NCBI GenBank assembly: GCA_963573305.1
Contig: OY754339.1
Span: 10,463,941 to 10,527,940 of the forward strand
DNA from: Pyrrhosoma nymphula
Lineage: Eukaryota > Arthropoda > Insecta > Odonata > Coenagrionidae
Length of the DNA stretch: 64,000 nt
Direction of reading: 5' to 3'
The translations under genes were made by a program, and so were the position numbers. The notes below the pieces were generated by a model. It made no database searches, had not been told where the DNA came from, and saw only the letters and a program-made list of their open reading frames with translations. Shown one piece after another: positions 1 through 10,224 of this stretch; the first letter of the stretch is position 1; each line of letters starts with the position of its first letter.

Positions 1-689
1 ATGAGCCAGAAATAAATAACATGAACACGGATAAAATTAAATACATCCGTGGTAAACTACTATGTGTCAACTACAACTTAAATCTAAATTTTATGTTTAA
101 AGAGCTTTTTGATTGTCAAGAGCTAAATTCTTCATAATGCTTTGTTTCATTCTTCATAATGCATGTAAAAGTGTAAAGTGTACAATTTATTATATCGCCA
201 CCAATGCTCTGTAATATCTTTTGTACTCACAAGCACCTCCTGACGAGCCACAGGCTCAGGAGGACTTATATTGTATTTATATTGTATTTATGCTGTATCT
301 CTGTTTTAGAATCATTAAAAAAAAAGAAAAAAAATAATAAGAATGAACATACTATCAGAAACAGAAAATTATCCACCAACAGACTAAAGAGTTTATTTTG
401 GAATGTAATCTAGTATGAAGAGTATTTTAGATATTTGAGATAGTTTTTTGAAAATATAATATCGAGTAAGTGCAAACAGTTTTTGAAAACCAGAGACACA
501 AAGATGATCCGAATCAATGATGTTTGCCATATTTATTGATTTTGCCACAGTAGAAATAACATTGATCAACATATTGTGGTTCATTTTATTAAAAATGGAG
601 AATGCATGAAGCAGGTCATTATAAATTTTCTAATTTTTTTAATCAAGCCTTTTTGGGATAAGGAGTAGTGTTGTATTTTATGGAAATGG
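1..689. other. AT-rich intergenic DNA
   Basis: No coding, RNA or transposon signal is recognised. There is an A-rich run near 316-340. Short open frames here have no recognisable motif. Confidence 0.6.
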
Positions 690-812
690 AGTAAGTATTG
701 AGAGAATCACACCGACGGTGTCAGCCGACTGCTATCATCGGGCGCCCTTGGATCCGCAGTTTAACGTCCCCTTCCTAGGGCGTAGTACTGCACTTATAGT
801 GCACATTTGGAT
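690..812 (-). repeat. SINE body fragment (headless)
   Basis: On the minus strand this matches the 3' body of the SINE at 12540-12735. Both share a GGGCGCCC block, a TTTAACGTCCC block (plus-strand reading) and a short palindrome containing GTGCAC. The tRNA-like head expected at higher coordinates is missing, so this is a truncated copy. Confidence 0.5.
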
Positions 813-987
813 TATAAGTGCATTAAACTTTTAAAAATAATTAAGGCATTTTAAAATATACATTTGAAATGCTTTAAAAAAATAATATGGTGGAACCCAA
901 TTTTTTCGCGTTTCTAATGCATTTTAAATAATCTAGAAAAATGCATTTTTTCAGAAGATAAACAATTGATTGGCAGTGCGTTCTTAA

Positions 988-1208
988 GCCAGTTTTACGC
1001 GGGGCACGTAATTGCACAGTCTGATGTATATACGAACGTGAATTTCAAATTGCATCGCGTAAAGCCGTGAATTGCTAGAACGCATGCGCGAATGCATGAA
1101 TTAGAGATGGCAAAATAGTCCCTGCTCTAATTCGAAAATTATTGAACGCCCGATTGTAAAAAACATGCTGTTTGAAGTTGTGTAATTTCGTTCCCCGTGT
1201 AAAACGGC
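988..1208. mobile_element. MITE-like element with ~30-bp terminal inverted repeats
   Basis: The left end (988-1020) reads GCCAGTTTTACGCGGGG and the right end, reverse complemented, reads GCCGTTTTACACGGGG. The repeats continue inward with a shared TAATT/AATTA block. At 221 bp with no coding capacity it fits a miniature inverted-repeat DNA transposon. No clean target duplication is seen, so the superfamily is unassigned. Confidence 0.55.
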
Positions 1209-1244
1209 CTAGAGTTTCTAAAATGCATTTTAATGCAAATTTCC

Positions 1245-1375
1245 TACGTGACTGCCCTCCACATTGCACCCAATTAAGGATCGGGATTCCACTGAAAAAT
1301 GTCCGTCACGGCCGGGATTCGAATCCGGTCACTCGGAATGAGAATCTAATACTATAGCCACCACGGCAACTCGAT
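1245..1375 (-). repeat. tRNA-derived SINE, head region
   Basis: Reading the minus strand from about 1375 down, there is a tRNA-like stretch containing the B-box-like GGATTCGAATCCC (about 1322-1310), followed by a spacer similar to that in the SINE at 12540-12735. The tail is different or lost, and the copy abuts the MITE at 988-1208. It is not a functional tRNA gene because no complete cloverleaf was found. Confidence 0.5.
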
Positions 1376-1858
1376 TCCTGAAATATAAGTAGTAAAAGGA
1401 GCCCAGGGGAGGTTTTTGTCACCATCGATGTCTTTCAATTCTGTTCCGCACAAAAAATGTCGTTTCAGACAGGCAGGAATGGGTCCAGGGGGAATTGTGT
1501 TATTTCTATAGGTACCCATCGTTTCTACGCAAAAAAAAATAGAGGAACTTATTCGGAATATGAAGCCCACTACCGTGTGATCCAGATGACGTCATGCGCA
1601 GAACGGATTCATTTTGGCCACGGGCACGCCCTACCTTGAATAACCAATCCCTGTCTGTTAATCACATCCACTTTCTATCTCTTTATGGTCTTCTACGATG
1701 GTTTGTGAACAATGTCAGTGTCCTTCGATCAAGCTTTACTAGGATAGTAAACACTGCCATGAAACGCGCTGCCCACCCCTTCCCGCCATCTCAGTTTACG
1801 TGTTATTATGTTGGCAGCATTGACTTTCAAATGCTCTCCTCTTCCCTCCGCTCCTCAG
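1376..1858. other. Intergenic or intronic DNA upstream of candidate exon
   Basis: No repeat was recognised. The last ~30 bases are a pyrimidine-rich tract ending in CTCCTCAG, which would serve as the 3' splice site for the exon starting at 1859. Confidence 0.4.
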
Positions 1859-1999
1859 CTGACCTCTTCCATGAGGAACCTCCTATCGTCACGCTTTGCG
1901 AAGTCAAATGGCACCATGTTCCGCTACCACTACGATGAGGGACTGGATGTTGACATGGTGAAGGAAATTATGCGGCCGATGAATTTGGTTTCCCGGAAG
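1859..1999 (+). CDS. Candidate internal exon of an unrecognised host gene
   Basis: This 141-base stretch is open in one frame for 47 codons. It is preceded by a strong polypyrimidine tract and CAG, and followed by AAG|GTACGC, a good 5' splice site. The translation begins LTSSMRNLLSSRF and continues through FRYHYDEGLDVDMVKEIM. It has a balanced, non-repetitive composition, unlike the low-complexity frames around it. Intron phase would be 0 on both sides. I do not recognise the protein family and found no partner exon in the window. Introns could exceed the visible flank. Alternative: a chance open stretch with splice-like borders. What is seen is the frame and the borders; that it is spliced is inference. 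Confidence 0.4.
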
Positions 2000-2189
2000 G
2001 TACGCTTTTGAGCAGAAAATATTTTTTGTTAGCCAAGGTTGCACGAGAGTATTACAAAAAACACTGTGTAAGTACATGGGTGGAGGATTAGATGCGCGAG
2101 TTTCCTGCAAGGGGTAGAGGTGGAGAAGGATGGAAAAAAAGGGTGACTCTAAGGGGGGTGAGGCTGCGTGGGAGACAGTATGTGGGTGT

Positions 2190-2810
2190 TGGAAGGGTCG
2201 TTTGACGTCCTTTTGCCACCTTTTTTCCACACCTCCTCTCTTCTGTTTCTCAGCTCCCACCTCACTCGTTTTTTTACTCTTATCTCAACTTTCCCCCGCA
2301 CCTATTCACCAACCCCTCCCCGCCCACGTGCCATGCCCTCACGTCCACCCCCTGTCCCAAAGTCAACCCCGTCCAACCAACCCTCCCGCTGTTGCCTTCC
2401 CATCCGTGGACAGAAATAAGGTTTCAAAGAAATTAGATGTCACACTGCGCGGTCCATGGGGGTGGGGAGGGGTTGAGCAGAGAGTCTACCTTCTCCCCCT
2501 CAGCCCCCTCGTAACAAATCGAGGGAGTCCTGTTATGAATACCAACTTCCAACTCTCCAGCCCTCTTCTTCATCCACAAATCCCCCCCGCACACCCCCGT
2601 CTACTGCCCCACCCCCTGGTCTCTCGAGCGCAACTCACTTTCTCACTCGTAGCTCATCCGACCCCAGAGACGCACGTCCTTCTCTCCTCCCTCTCTGTAT
2701 TTTTTTCCTCCCCCACCCCTCTGCCCACCACCTCCCTCCATTTTCCTTCACTTCCATCTTCTGTCCCTCCTGCATCCCTCATCGTTTCCTGCCGTCCCAC
2801 GCCCTGATCT
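2190..2810. repeat. Pyrimidine-rich low-complexity tract
   Basis: The plus strand is dominated by C and T runs (CCTCCC, TTCTCC). A 225-codon frame crosses it, but its product is a proline, serine and leucine mixture with no domain, as expected from the base composition. No gene is called. Confidence 0.6.
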
Positions 2811-3417
2811 CAGGGTAAAATTTTCTTCCACACTAGGTTACGGAATATTTTTCGGCTCCGCAGTCGAATTTATCAGCGTTTTTCCTCATATTTTCTAATT
2901 TGCCTCTTTTCCTTCTCCATTTTAAAAAACCTTCATTCTCTCTTTATCGAAAAATATAGTTTGTGCAAGCATGTTTTGTTTCTCGTGGTTACTCTTCACC
3001 CACGAATGTTACGTCGGATAGAAGGAGAATGCGGGAAATCGGAAGGTAATTGAAAATACGTCCTTTTCTGTCGTCGTTATAGATAAATATGTTTCCACGT
3101 TTTTGTAAATCAATGCTAGGACTGATAGAAAATCAGTTCAAGTAATAAACCACTAGGCCTAGTTTTTCACATTAGGTTGCCTAAACTTCCAGCTACTTCA
3201 TAGCTACTATTTTATTTATTTTTTTATAAAATTCAATTACATGCTTACAAAACGAACAAATTTAATGAAGTTCACAAAAGTATCCATTATTCGCAAAGAA
3301 ATTTTTATCGTGGTTATAAAAGAAATGACCAAGAATTCACTAAGCCAAATTTATTGCGGAAATAGGCTATGAAATATCGTTTTATTTTGTATTATCCGGT
3401 GCTTTCCCAACGTAGTT
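2811..3417. other. AT-rich DNA, nothing recognised
   Basis: No open frame of note, no repeat ends and no RNA signal are seen. Confidence 0.5.
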
Positions 3418-3558
3418 GATGAATGAATTCTTCTCGGGTTTCCAACCGGGTTAGAATCTCCATTATGGCCGACGTTTCGATGCACGAGTTGGACATCTAA
3501 ACGTCGGCCATAATGGAGAGCCTAACCCAGTTGGAAACCCGAGCCGAATTCATTCATC
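3418..3558. repeat. Foldback, 60-bp arms with 21-base loop
   Basis: The left arm 3418-3477 and right arm 3499-3558 are inverted copies with few mismatches. Each carries GAATTC, a GGGTTTCCAAC block, TCCATTATGGCC and GACGTTT. The loop is 21 bases. Outward from the centre on the minus strand the sequence reads ATCGAAACGTC, resembling the GAAA-palindrome-C part of the other foldbacks in the window. No coding content. Confidence 0.85.
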
Positions 3559-4417
3559 GTTTAATTTTATTTTAACTGAGAAAAGACCGTATTATAGCAG
3601 TGTGATTTTTTATAATAAGAGCTAAATACACTTCCTACACAAATTTGCATTTATGATACATGCTCCGATATCCTCTTCTCCACGATTTAATGTTAGGAAT
3701 ACAGCGAATGCGTTATCTGATGGAAGTACAATAACGATGGACTTTTTGTAAGCGAAATGAAGGCAGGCTACATATACTCAAAGCTGCGCAAAATAATTTA
3801 AAATTTTACTATGAAATACCAAATACTCTTAAAAAGTATTTGAAACACAAAATACTTTCGCAAGTTGTATTTGAACAACAAAATACATATACACGTATTT
3901 TAAAATACTCAAAATACTAGAAATAAACAAATCATTCAAAACAATCATTAAGTAAATTTAACCCAAGCATAACTCAATATGAGACTAGAATTCTTCAACT
4001 AGGGTTTAACATCCTGTAGCCTCTTCAAAGGAACTACTTCGACAACTTACTAATGAAGCCCTATGAACCGAGGTCAAGTCGGAGTTTCTAAGAATCGAGT
4101 TCAAACACAGACTTGTGAAAAATGAGAATGAAATTTAATTGTGTAAGAAAAAGTATGTTATAGCACTAAAACGTTACCCCTTATGTTTAGGCCAATAGTC
4201 TAAAGTTACAACTGCAAAAGGTTGTCTCAAAAATATCAGCGGAAATCCAACCACAAAAATGCACGATCCCGAATGTCGCACATGAAATTTAAGCTTTCCC
4301 CAAGTTCAAAGTTACACACAACCTAATCTCACTACATACTCCCTAAGTCATCCTTCAGACCTAGACGTTATTAATAAATAAAACACTTTCTTTGATGGCT
4401 TGGTGGCATTCTATCAG
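3559..4417. other. AT-rich DNA, nothing recognised
   Basis: A tract near 3800-3920 repeats AAATAC-type words (AAAATACT and variants), giving weak local internal repetition. No gene or element is supported. Confidence 0.5.
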
Positions 4418-4591
4418 GAAAAGGATTTAACAAGGTAAACAATAACAATACCACTTAACACAGAAAACTCAATACTCGGGTTTCAACGCTTTATCATCAG
4501 GCCTCATGATGATGCTTAAGAATTGAAACCTGGGTCGTGAATTTTATTAATTTAATGGTGTTGTGAACGTTATCCTTATTTAATCCTTTTC
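4418..4591. repeat. Foldback with hammerhead-like cores in both arms
   Basis: The outer ends are GAAAAGGATTTAA and TTAAATCCTTTTC-like, and the arms are inverted, diverged copies of about 83 bases meeting near 4505. The left arm on the minus strand contains CTGATGA (4500-4494) then GAAACCCGAG (4484-4475). The right arm on the plus strand contains ATGATGA (4506-4512) then GAAACCTGGGTC (4525-4536). These resemble hammerhead ribozyme cores, which are known in Penelope-like retroelements. Activity is not established and the stem II regions look weak. Confidence 0.6.
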
Positions 4592-5272
4592 AAGACACCA
4601 TTTCTCCTAATTAACCCTCCTCTGATCTCATCGGAATGTCACAAAATACTTATCTCCTTACAATTACTGCGTAACGTCATGTTCAATTTTTTTTTCAAAA
4701 TATATTAATTCTCACCCTTCATGATTTTTCGGTTGCTTCCATCAATGCTAATGGTCACCGTGACGTCTGCCTGAGCTTGAATTTCGTAAAATTGTGTACA
4801 ATGTTTTTTAGAAGGTAAATCAGGCATTATATTTGTTCCCAGTTTTAAAAAATCTATCTCTGGAGATTTTTAATGTCAAATGAACATAGTTGGCCGCTTG
4901 CACTATCACAAATCTGCCCTTCTCATGGTAGGACGTGCAATATTTTAAAAATATTTCTCCTCCCCTTTTCCGAAGTCCTAGGTCCTCCCTCTCCTTCCCC
5001 CAGATATTAATTTTATGACACACTTTGTGTCATGACCAACTATGTGGGCATCAGTTATTGTACCACGTACCAGGACCACGTAATAATTAAATTAACGTGC
5101 ATTATTCATTAAAAATGGAAGTCAATTTTAACTGTATGACAACCTCACACGGAAAAAACCAAAAAGCACAATCAATACTTAAATTATTGCGAGTTTACAG
5201 AAATAGCATTTCAGAAAACTATGACGTGGAATTAAATCCAAGATTTTATGATTCATACATAAGATTCAACCA
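4592..5272. other. AT-rich DNA, nothing recognised
   Basis: No element ends and no conserved open frame are seen. Confidence 0.5.
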
Positions 5273-5392
5273 ATGATGGTTTATCGAGTGCTCTGCGGTT
5301 TGAAGGCTCCAATGATAACTCGTTCTTCTAAACGTTGTCATACATGGAGCATTTAACCAGATAGCCTGTTGGAGCACCCGATAAATCTTCAT
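5273..5392. repeat. Imperfect foldback
   Basis: Left arm 5273-5310 (ATGATGGTTTATCGAGTGCTC...) pairs with right arm 5346-5392 (...GGAGCACCCGATAAATCTTCAT). The arms differ by several substitutions and a small indel. A related motif (GGAGCACTCGGCGTTTATC) occurs near 21573-21591, opposite a CTCCACATCG arm near 21511. Confidence 0.55.
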
Positions 5393-6102
5393 TCACATCA
5401 TACAAGTGGAAAAACTTAGATCATTCACAAAACGCAGTTATTCGAAGTTTTACATGTTTTATGAATAGCACAATTTCCCAGGACAAAACTCTTATAAACT
5501 TTTCAAAGAGATGACTCTGGAAGAGTCCTTGTTCCTCTTCCTTTTCGATTCCCTAAGTCTCAACTCGGGGATTCATACTCTCAAGTGCCTTCGTGATTAA
5601 TGAACCTTCAGTGTCGCTTGAGTCGCCAAAAAGGAATCTGGAGCTAATTACTATGAATTCCTAAAGGTGTATCTCCGTCTCGGTCATATGTCCGAATCAA
5701 AATCCCAGGGGAATTATAATGTTCCGCATCATGCTTTACCACCAATACGGATAAATAAGTCTAAATACGCCTTAGAACGAAATCAATTTGCGATGGTTGG
5801 TCAAAACGAGGATCCGCCAGATCCTAATAATCGACTTGGTTTCTATTGAACGGAGGAAGAGAAACCCCAGCAAGTTTTCTCATCAGATAATGGCATAAGA
5901 TTGACCTTATTGAAATAAAAAGTTGTTATTATTACATATGTTGCAACACATTCAATATATTTTTTGGGAAGTAAGAACGAGTCGGTAACCACAAAACGGA
6001 GTTTCTCCATAGGGGTATCTATATTCCCAATGTTAAGGGTCAATGTAAATGTCAAATGTATGTGATGTTGTGGAATAAAGTTTACTGATATTATCTTTAT
6101 TC
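5393..6102. other. Intergenic DNA, nothing recognised
   Basis: Short open frames on both strands show no family motif. No repeat ends identified. Confidence 0.45.
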
Positions 6103-6385
6103 TCAACCGAGAACTTGAGGAATGCTAGGGGAGGTAAGAAGAAGGCATGTCGCGGAACCAACCGGCTGATTTAAAGGGGTTTGCGACAACCCAAACAGAG
6201 CACCATGACACGCAGATATTCGTAATTTTAAGCACGTGATAGCATCGAAAGATATCGCCGTTATCTGAGAACCTGGATCAAGCATGACTAACGGTTTGTA
6301 TTTTTCAATCGTCATTCAAAACATTCACCACCGATGTCCCTAGGACAACTGTCGAAGAACCTTGACATTCAATGTGTGACGAATA
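6103..6385 (-). pseudogene. BEL/Pao-type retroelement aspartic protease fragment
   Basis: The minus strand encodes STVVLGTSVVNVL, then after a frameshift KYKPLVMLDPGSQITAIS and a following LKLRIS...GLSQTPL stretch. This arrangement (a VLLGTA-like segment, then an LDPGSQ active site) is that of BEL/Pao retroelement proteases. The frameshift lies at about 6305-6315. No gag, RT or integrase flanks it, so it is an isolated scrap and a different copy from the element at 8092-11953. That element carries its own damaged version of the same protease region near 10640-10500. Confidence 0.6.
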
Positions 6386-6444
6386 CGTTCGAGGGACCGC
6401 GCCAGCTGATCGAGGACTCGAGGTCACATCCGAGGGCAAGGAAC

Positions 6445-6671
6445 ATCCGAGGAGGCGAAGGGAGAAATACAGGTTAAATCTTTTGCGCAAACTCGGAGCA
6501 GACAGTTTCTTGCCGGACGTTCAACACATACTGCTAGAGCCAACGTACTACGGTAGAAGCGATCACAGGAATAAAATAAAGGAAATTGACTGCAGAACCG
6601 ATAGATTTAAAATGTCATTTTTCCCACGCACAATAAGGGCTCATAATAGTTGTGATAGATCAATCACATGA
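6445..6671 (+). pseudogene. CR1-like LINE, C-terminal end of the reverse transcriptase ORF
   Basis: The frame shows RLNLLRKLGADSF, then HILLEPTYYGRSDH and RTDRFKMSFFPRTIR. The FFPRTI ending close to the stop is characteristic of the last residues of Jockey/CR1-type LINE ORF2 proteins. The usual W-N-x-L-P that follows is degraded. The catalytic domains are absent, so this is a 5'-truncated insertion. It is followed by an untranslated stretch that ends in the dispersed 3'-end family described at 6672-7075. Confidence 0.6.
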
Positions 6672-7075
6672 AACTCCCACCCTCAATAGGTAGAGTAGAA
6701 TTTTCACTTGTGCTTAATAACACCACATAATTACTAACTCTTCACACCGGTCGATTAGTCCGGCATTATTTTATTTTGTTCTTTGCATGAGGTAGAATCT
6801 CGTAGTATTCATAAATTAACAGTATCAGTAATATTAACCACTAGATGTGTCTATATCATTTTTCTGCATGTTTGTATGTTCTTTTACGTATCACTCTCCC
6901 AGTTTCCGGTTGGACTGCGCACTGTTCTCCTGACAGCTTTTGGCCTGCGCCTAGAGCCAGGGGGAACGTGCGAGGTTCGGATTTGTTCTGGGACGAGTGC
7001 TGCATGCCTGGTGTGGAATCACCCCGTGCCACACACCCCAGTGGTGGCCTGCACGGTACATCGTAGATGTAAATG
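6672..7075 (+). repeat. CR1-like LINE 3' UTR, ending in TAGATG tail
   Basis: It contains the conserved block GTGCCACACACCCC... GCCTGCACGGTA and ends near CGTAGATGTAAATG. This is the terminal block shared with 7083-7232 (same strand) and with 22840 and 39890 (opposite strand). Position directly after the FFPRTI frame supports its being that element's 3' UTR. Confidence 0.6.
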
Positions 7076-7232
7076 CTTGTGAGGCTTCGCCTCATGACAA
7101 GCATTAGCAATTTATGCCAATACAAAATTAGTCGCGGTTACACTAACTTTAGGGTATAGTGTAATGCATGTTGGTGAACACTCACCCCCTGCCACACACC
7201 CCTGAGGTGAATTGCAGGGTATTTTGTAGATG
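7076..7232 (+). repeat. Second CR1-like LINE 3' end in tandem
   Basis: A further copy of the same 3' terminal region: AATTTATGCC, GTGTAATGCATGTTGGTGAACACTC-type sequence, CCCCTGCCACACACCCC, and the end TTTTGTAGATGA. It is the reverse complement of 22850-23010 with moderate divergence. It follows the first 3' end almost directly. Confidence 0.65.
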
Positions 7233-8091
7233 AACTAGAAAGGTGAGCGGACGGCAGAGGGTGACTAATATTGACTGCGATGGGTGCATTCAACCGCGTA
7301 CACCGCTCCCGACGGAATGGAGGGATGTAGCTTGTTCTTGTTCCTCTCTTTCCGCCCTCAATTGGCTAAGAGAGGTTGATAATCGCCGGAAGCAAGAATT
7401 AGTGGAATGTATTTAAATTAATTTCTAGCCTCGTGCAATGCCTGACTTACCCCTATACGTCATCTCTGCTTCGTCGTACTCGGATGGGTTGTCGTCGAGA
7501 CGCTCTCTCTATGGTAGCACTTGAGTGACTGATTCATCGCTCACGACCCAAAGAAAAGGAATGGCACAAAACAGACAAACTTCCGACAGACGTCGGTTTA
7601 ATAGAAAGCCACGCATTGCTCTCTGGTGGTCATTGAACAAACAAATTAGTGGCGCGAATATCAAACATACCGCCCACCAAAATTTGAGAATAAAATTTTT
7701 AGTTAACAAAAGAATAATAGATACCTATTGCTACTTATGTTGGGATGAGGCACAATATGGACATATGCACAATATGGAATATGCACAATATGCACAATAA
7801 GGAATACAAGAAAAAAGAAAATAAAAACAATTTTCGCTGTAAAGAACAGTAATTGAAACCAAAATTGTCTCATGCCATGGGTAGCACAATCGGCGTTAGA
7901 AATAAAGGGTAAGTTAGAAAAAGTAAAGGATATCTGAGCATCTTCACTTTGGAGGGAGCGATCACCAAAGACTTTTTTATGATGGATCAGATGCCCACGG
8001 TATAGCACGTAGAGCTACCCAACTTGAAATAGAAAGAATAGTCAAAAAGGCAATAAATTAACTAAAATATTCCTAGACAATTTGCTTGGAA
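7233..8091. other. Region downstream of the BEL/Pao element, possible LTR remnant
   Basis: On the minus strand around 7680-7655 a purine-rich GGTGGGCGGTA precedes TGTTTGATATTCGCG, which could be a polypurine tract followed by a 3' LTR start. No matching 5' LTR was found beyond 11990, so this is only a suggestion. Near 7756-7798 the words ATGCACAATATG repeat. Nothing else was recognised. Confidence 0.25.
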
Positions 8092-9440
8092 TCAATTGGA
8101 AGCTTTACCAATTGAGAGACTTGTCGAGTAACGAACATTAACTACACGGATCAGACCATCTCGACCTGAGAATACGCCAGATACTCTTCCCAATTTCCAC
8201 TGCTGAGAATGGGTCTTATCACTCCTGATCAACACTAAATCTCCGATCAGTACTCGATGCTGCTCTTTATACCATTTTGAACGCATCTAAAGCGTAAGAA
8301 AATACTCCTTTGACCATCTCTGCCAGAATTACTGCGCCATTTGTTCAATCAGTTGCCATCGAGGCAACCTACTACATTTAATGTCAGTCATTGGAGACTC
8401 CAGAGGACTAAGAAGTGGTGCACCGATTAAAAAATGTCCTGTATTTAACGCTTGTAATTCTGGATTGTTTGATAGTGGGGTTAGTGGCCTCGAGTTGCGA
8501 GTAGCTTCAACTCTCGTGGGCACAGTGGACAATTCTTCAAACGTCAATGACCGTTCCCCAATAATTCTTCTTAAGATATTCTTAGCACTGTTCATGTTTG
8601 CCTCCCATAGACCTCCTAAGTGGGGAGCAGCTGGTGGATTAAAATGCCAATTAATATGTCTACCTATCAGCACACCAGAAATATAATCCTTTATAAAGGA
8701 ATCTTGAAATTGGTTATTGAGTCCAAGTTGGTATCATTTGGCTCCAATAAAATTAGTTCCACGGTCAGAATAAATATGAGATCATAATCCACGTGATATG
8801 AATCGGTCAAGAGCAGTTAGGAATGCATCTCTAGACAAATTGGAAACGACTTCTAGATGACAAGCTTTGGTTACAAAGCAGTCAAATAAGCACAAACATG
8901 ACCTAAAATTTTGGCATTTTTTCAATGGGATTTTTTAATGTAGAAAGGACCACCAACATCCACACCCATATGATGAAATAGAAAACATGGCCCTCTGCTC
9001 TGGAAGGTGAAAGATCAGCAATTAATGGGCATGTGGGAGTTCCTCTCAACCTACAAGAAATAGTGCATTTATAAATGCAAGTTTTAATTGTCTTCCTGGC
9101 AGACACAATTCAGAACTTCGGAGATAGCAAATTCAAAAGAGTGGCGCAACCTTCATGGTTATGATAATAATCTATGATTAGATTAGTCAAAGTAGAGTTT
9201 TTAGGAAGCAGTAATGGATGTTTTTTTTCATAATTCAAACAGGAACGATTTAACCTATCACCCACCCTGATACAACTGCATGGGTCAAGAAATGGAACTA
9301 ATCTCTGGAGAGCGGTAAAGGAAGGCAAACCCAGTTTCATTTGTTTTATCTCTCGTTCATAAATGAACATTTGGGTTGCACAAACGCACACAATTAATGA
9401 TTCAGAAAGTTCAGATAAGCTTAGCATTCCTGTAGGAGCC
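8092..9440 (-). pseudogene. BEL/Pao integrase pseudogene
   Basis: 9440-9110 encodes EREIKQMKLGLPS, LVPFLDP, KHPLLLPKNSTLT and DYYHNHEG, the region leading into the zinc-binding HHCC fold. 9106-8903 encodes ARKTIKTCIYKCTISCRLRG, the C-x2-C-like part, and the first catalytic region. About 8780-8690 encodes IYSDRGTNFIGAK (second catalytic D). 8673-8329 encodes NWHFNPPAAPHLGGLWEANM, including the catalytic-glutamate region, then NSRPLTPLS and TGHFLIGAPLL. 8286-8092 encodes IGDLVLIRSD...WKLGRV, the C-terminal domain. Stops and frame shifts break it repeatedly. Confidence 0.8.
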
Positions 9441-9443
9441 TCT

Positions 9444-9760
9444 TTACGCTTTGGATTCATTATCAGATGATCTCCAAACAATACGGTGATAATGTCTAAG
9501 CTGAGGCAATAAGTGAATCATCCTGTACATTTTGCAAATACCCGCCACTAGAGCTACCGAATGTAAGCGAAATCTAATAATCAAATGTGAAATATATTGT
9601 TGTAACTTGGGTCCCTTTAAGAGAAAGACATTCAGTGTCTTGCCTGGATGACCCATCAAACTCTACTCGTTCCTTGGCAGTGTTGCTGAAAGGTTTCAAC
9701 ACCCCATGATGTGTATGTACAGTATACCCCTTATATAGTAAGTCCCCTATCCCCATTCAG
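9444..9760 (-). pseudogene. BEL/Pao reverse transcriptase, N-terminal part only
   Basis: In successive frames the minus strand encodes HHGVLKPFSNTAKERVEFDG, then LLKGPKLQQYISHLIIRFR, then AGICKMYRMIHLLP and HRIVWRSS. These correspond to the fingers region and motif A of a BEL/Pao RT. The usual D of motif A is replaced in AGICKMYRM. The YxDD box (motif C), thumb and RNase H are absent because of the deletion at about 9440-9465. The enzyme is non-functional. Confidence 0.7.
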
Positions 9761-9908
9761 CAGGTGACATAATGCTCATGGTTTAGATACTCCTACAAGA
9801 AGGCTGTATACTCAACATATTTTTTTAGGATGCTGTATCAATTAACTAAGAGCGTTACTTTTAGTTAATAAATCTCTTAATAGCTTGCATTTGAGAACCC
9901 CCGAAAGG

Positions 9909-10200
9909 CTATAAAAGGTCAGAGTCTCTAAATATCAAAGGTACAACGTAACTCCCATCAGGATTTCGATAATGTAAGGTTTTGAATTTTTCTTCAGCAA
10001 TTCTATCTTTAGGAGAAACATTATCAAATGTATGCATTTCCACAATGCTCCAAATAATTTGTAATGAGGCTCTTAAATCATTTTCAACAGGCGTAAAATA
10101 AGTGGTGACGGTTCCAAATCTAATGTCCGAAATGTGGTTCGATATTCTTGTTACCATTGAGCCCAAAAGAATGGAACAAAAAACTAAGGGCCATGCACTC
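9909..10200 (-). pseudogene. BEL/Pao protease-RT linker
   Basis: Encodes a stretch with EEKFKTLHYRNPDGSYVVPL. In the family, an EEHF...R..DGRYVV.LP motif links protease to reverse transcriptase. Its position between the two supports the call. No catalytic role is expected for this segment. Confidence 0.55.
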
Positions 10201-10224
10201 TGAAGACCTTCCTGTCGAAGTATG

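Noticed and set aside
2130..2807. 225-codon plus-strand open frame
   Set aside because: It crosses a C/T-rich tract; the product is low-complexity proline, serine and leucine with no domain, as composition alone predicts.
6783..7125. Overlapping frames of 73 to 99 codons on both strands
   Set aside because: They lie in the LINE 3' UTR family that is noncoding in its other copies.
7480..7668. 3' LTR of the BEL/Pao element
   Set aside because: A polypurine-like GGTGGGCGGTA then TGTTTGATATTCGCG is suggestive, but no second LTR copy could be found near 12 kb.
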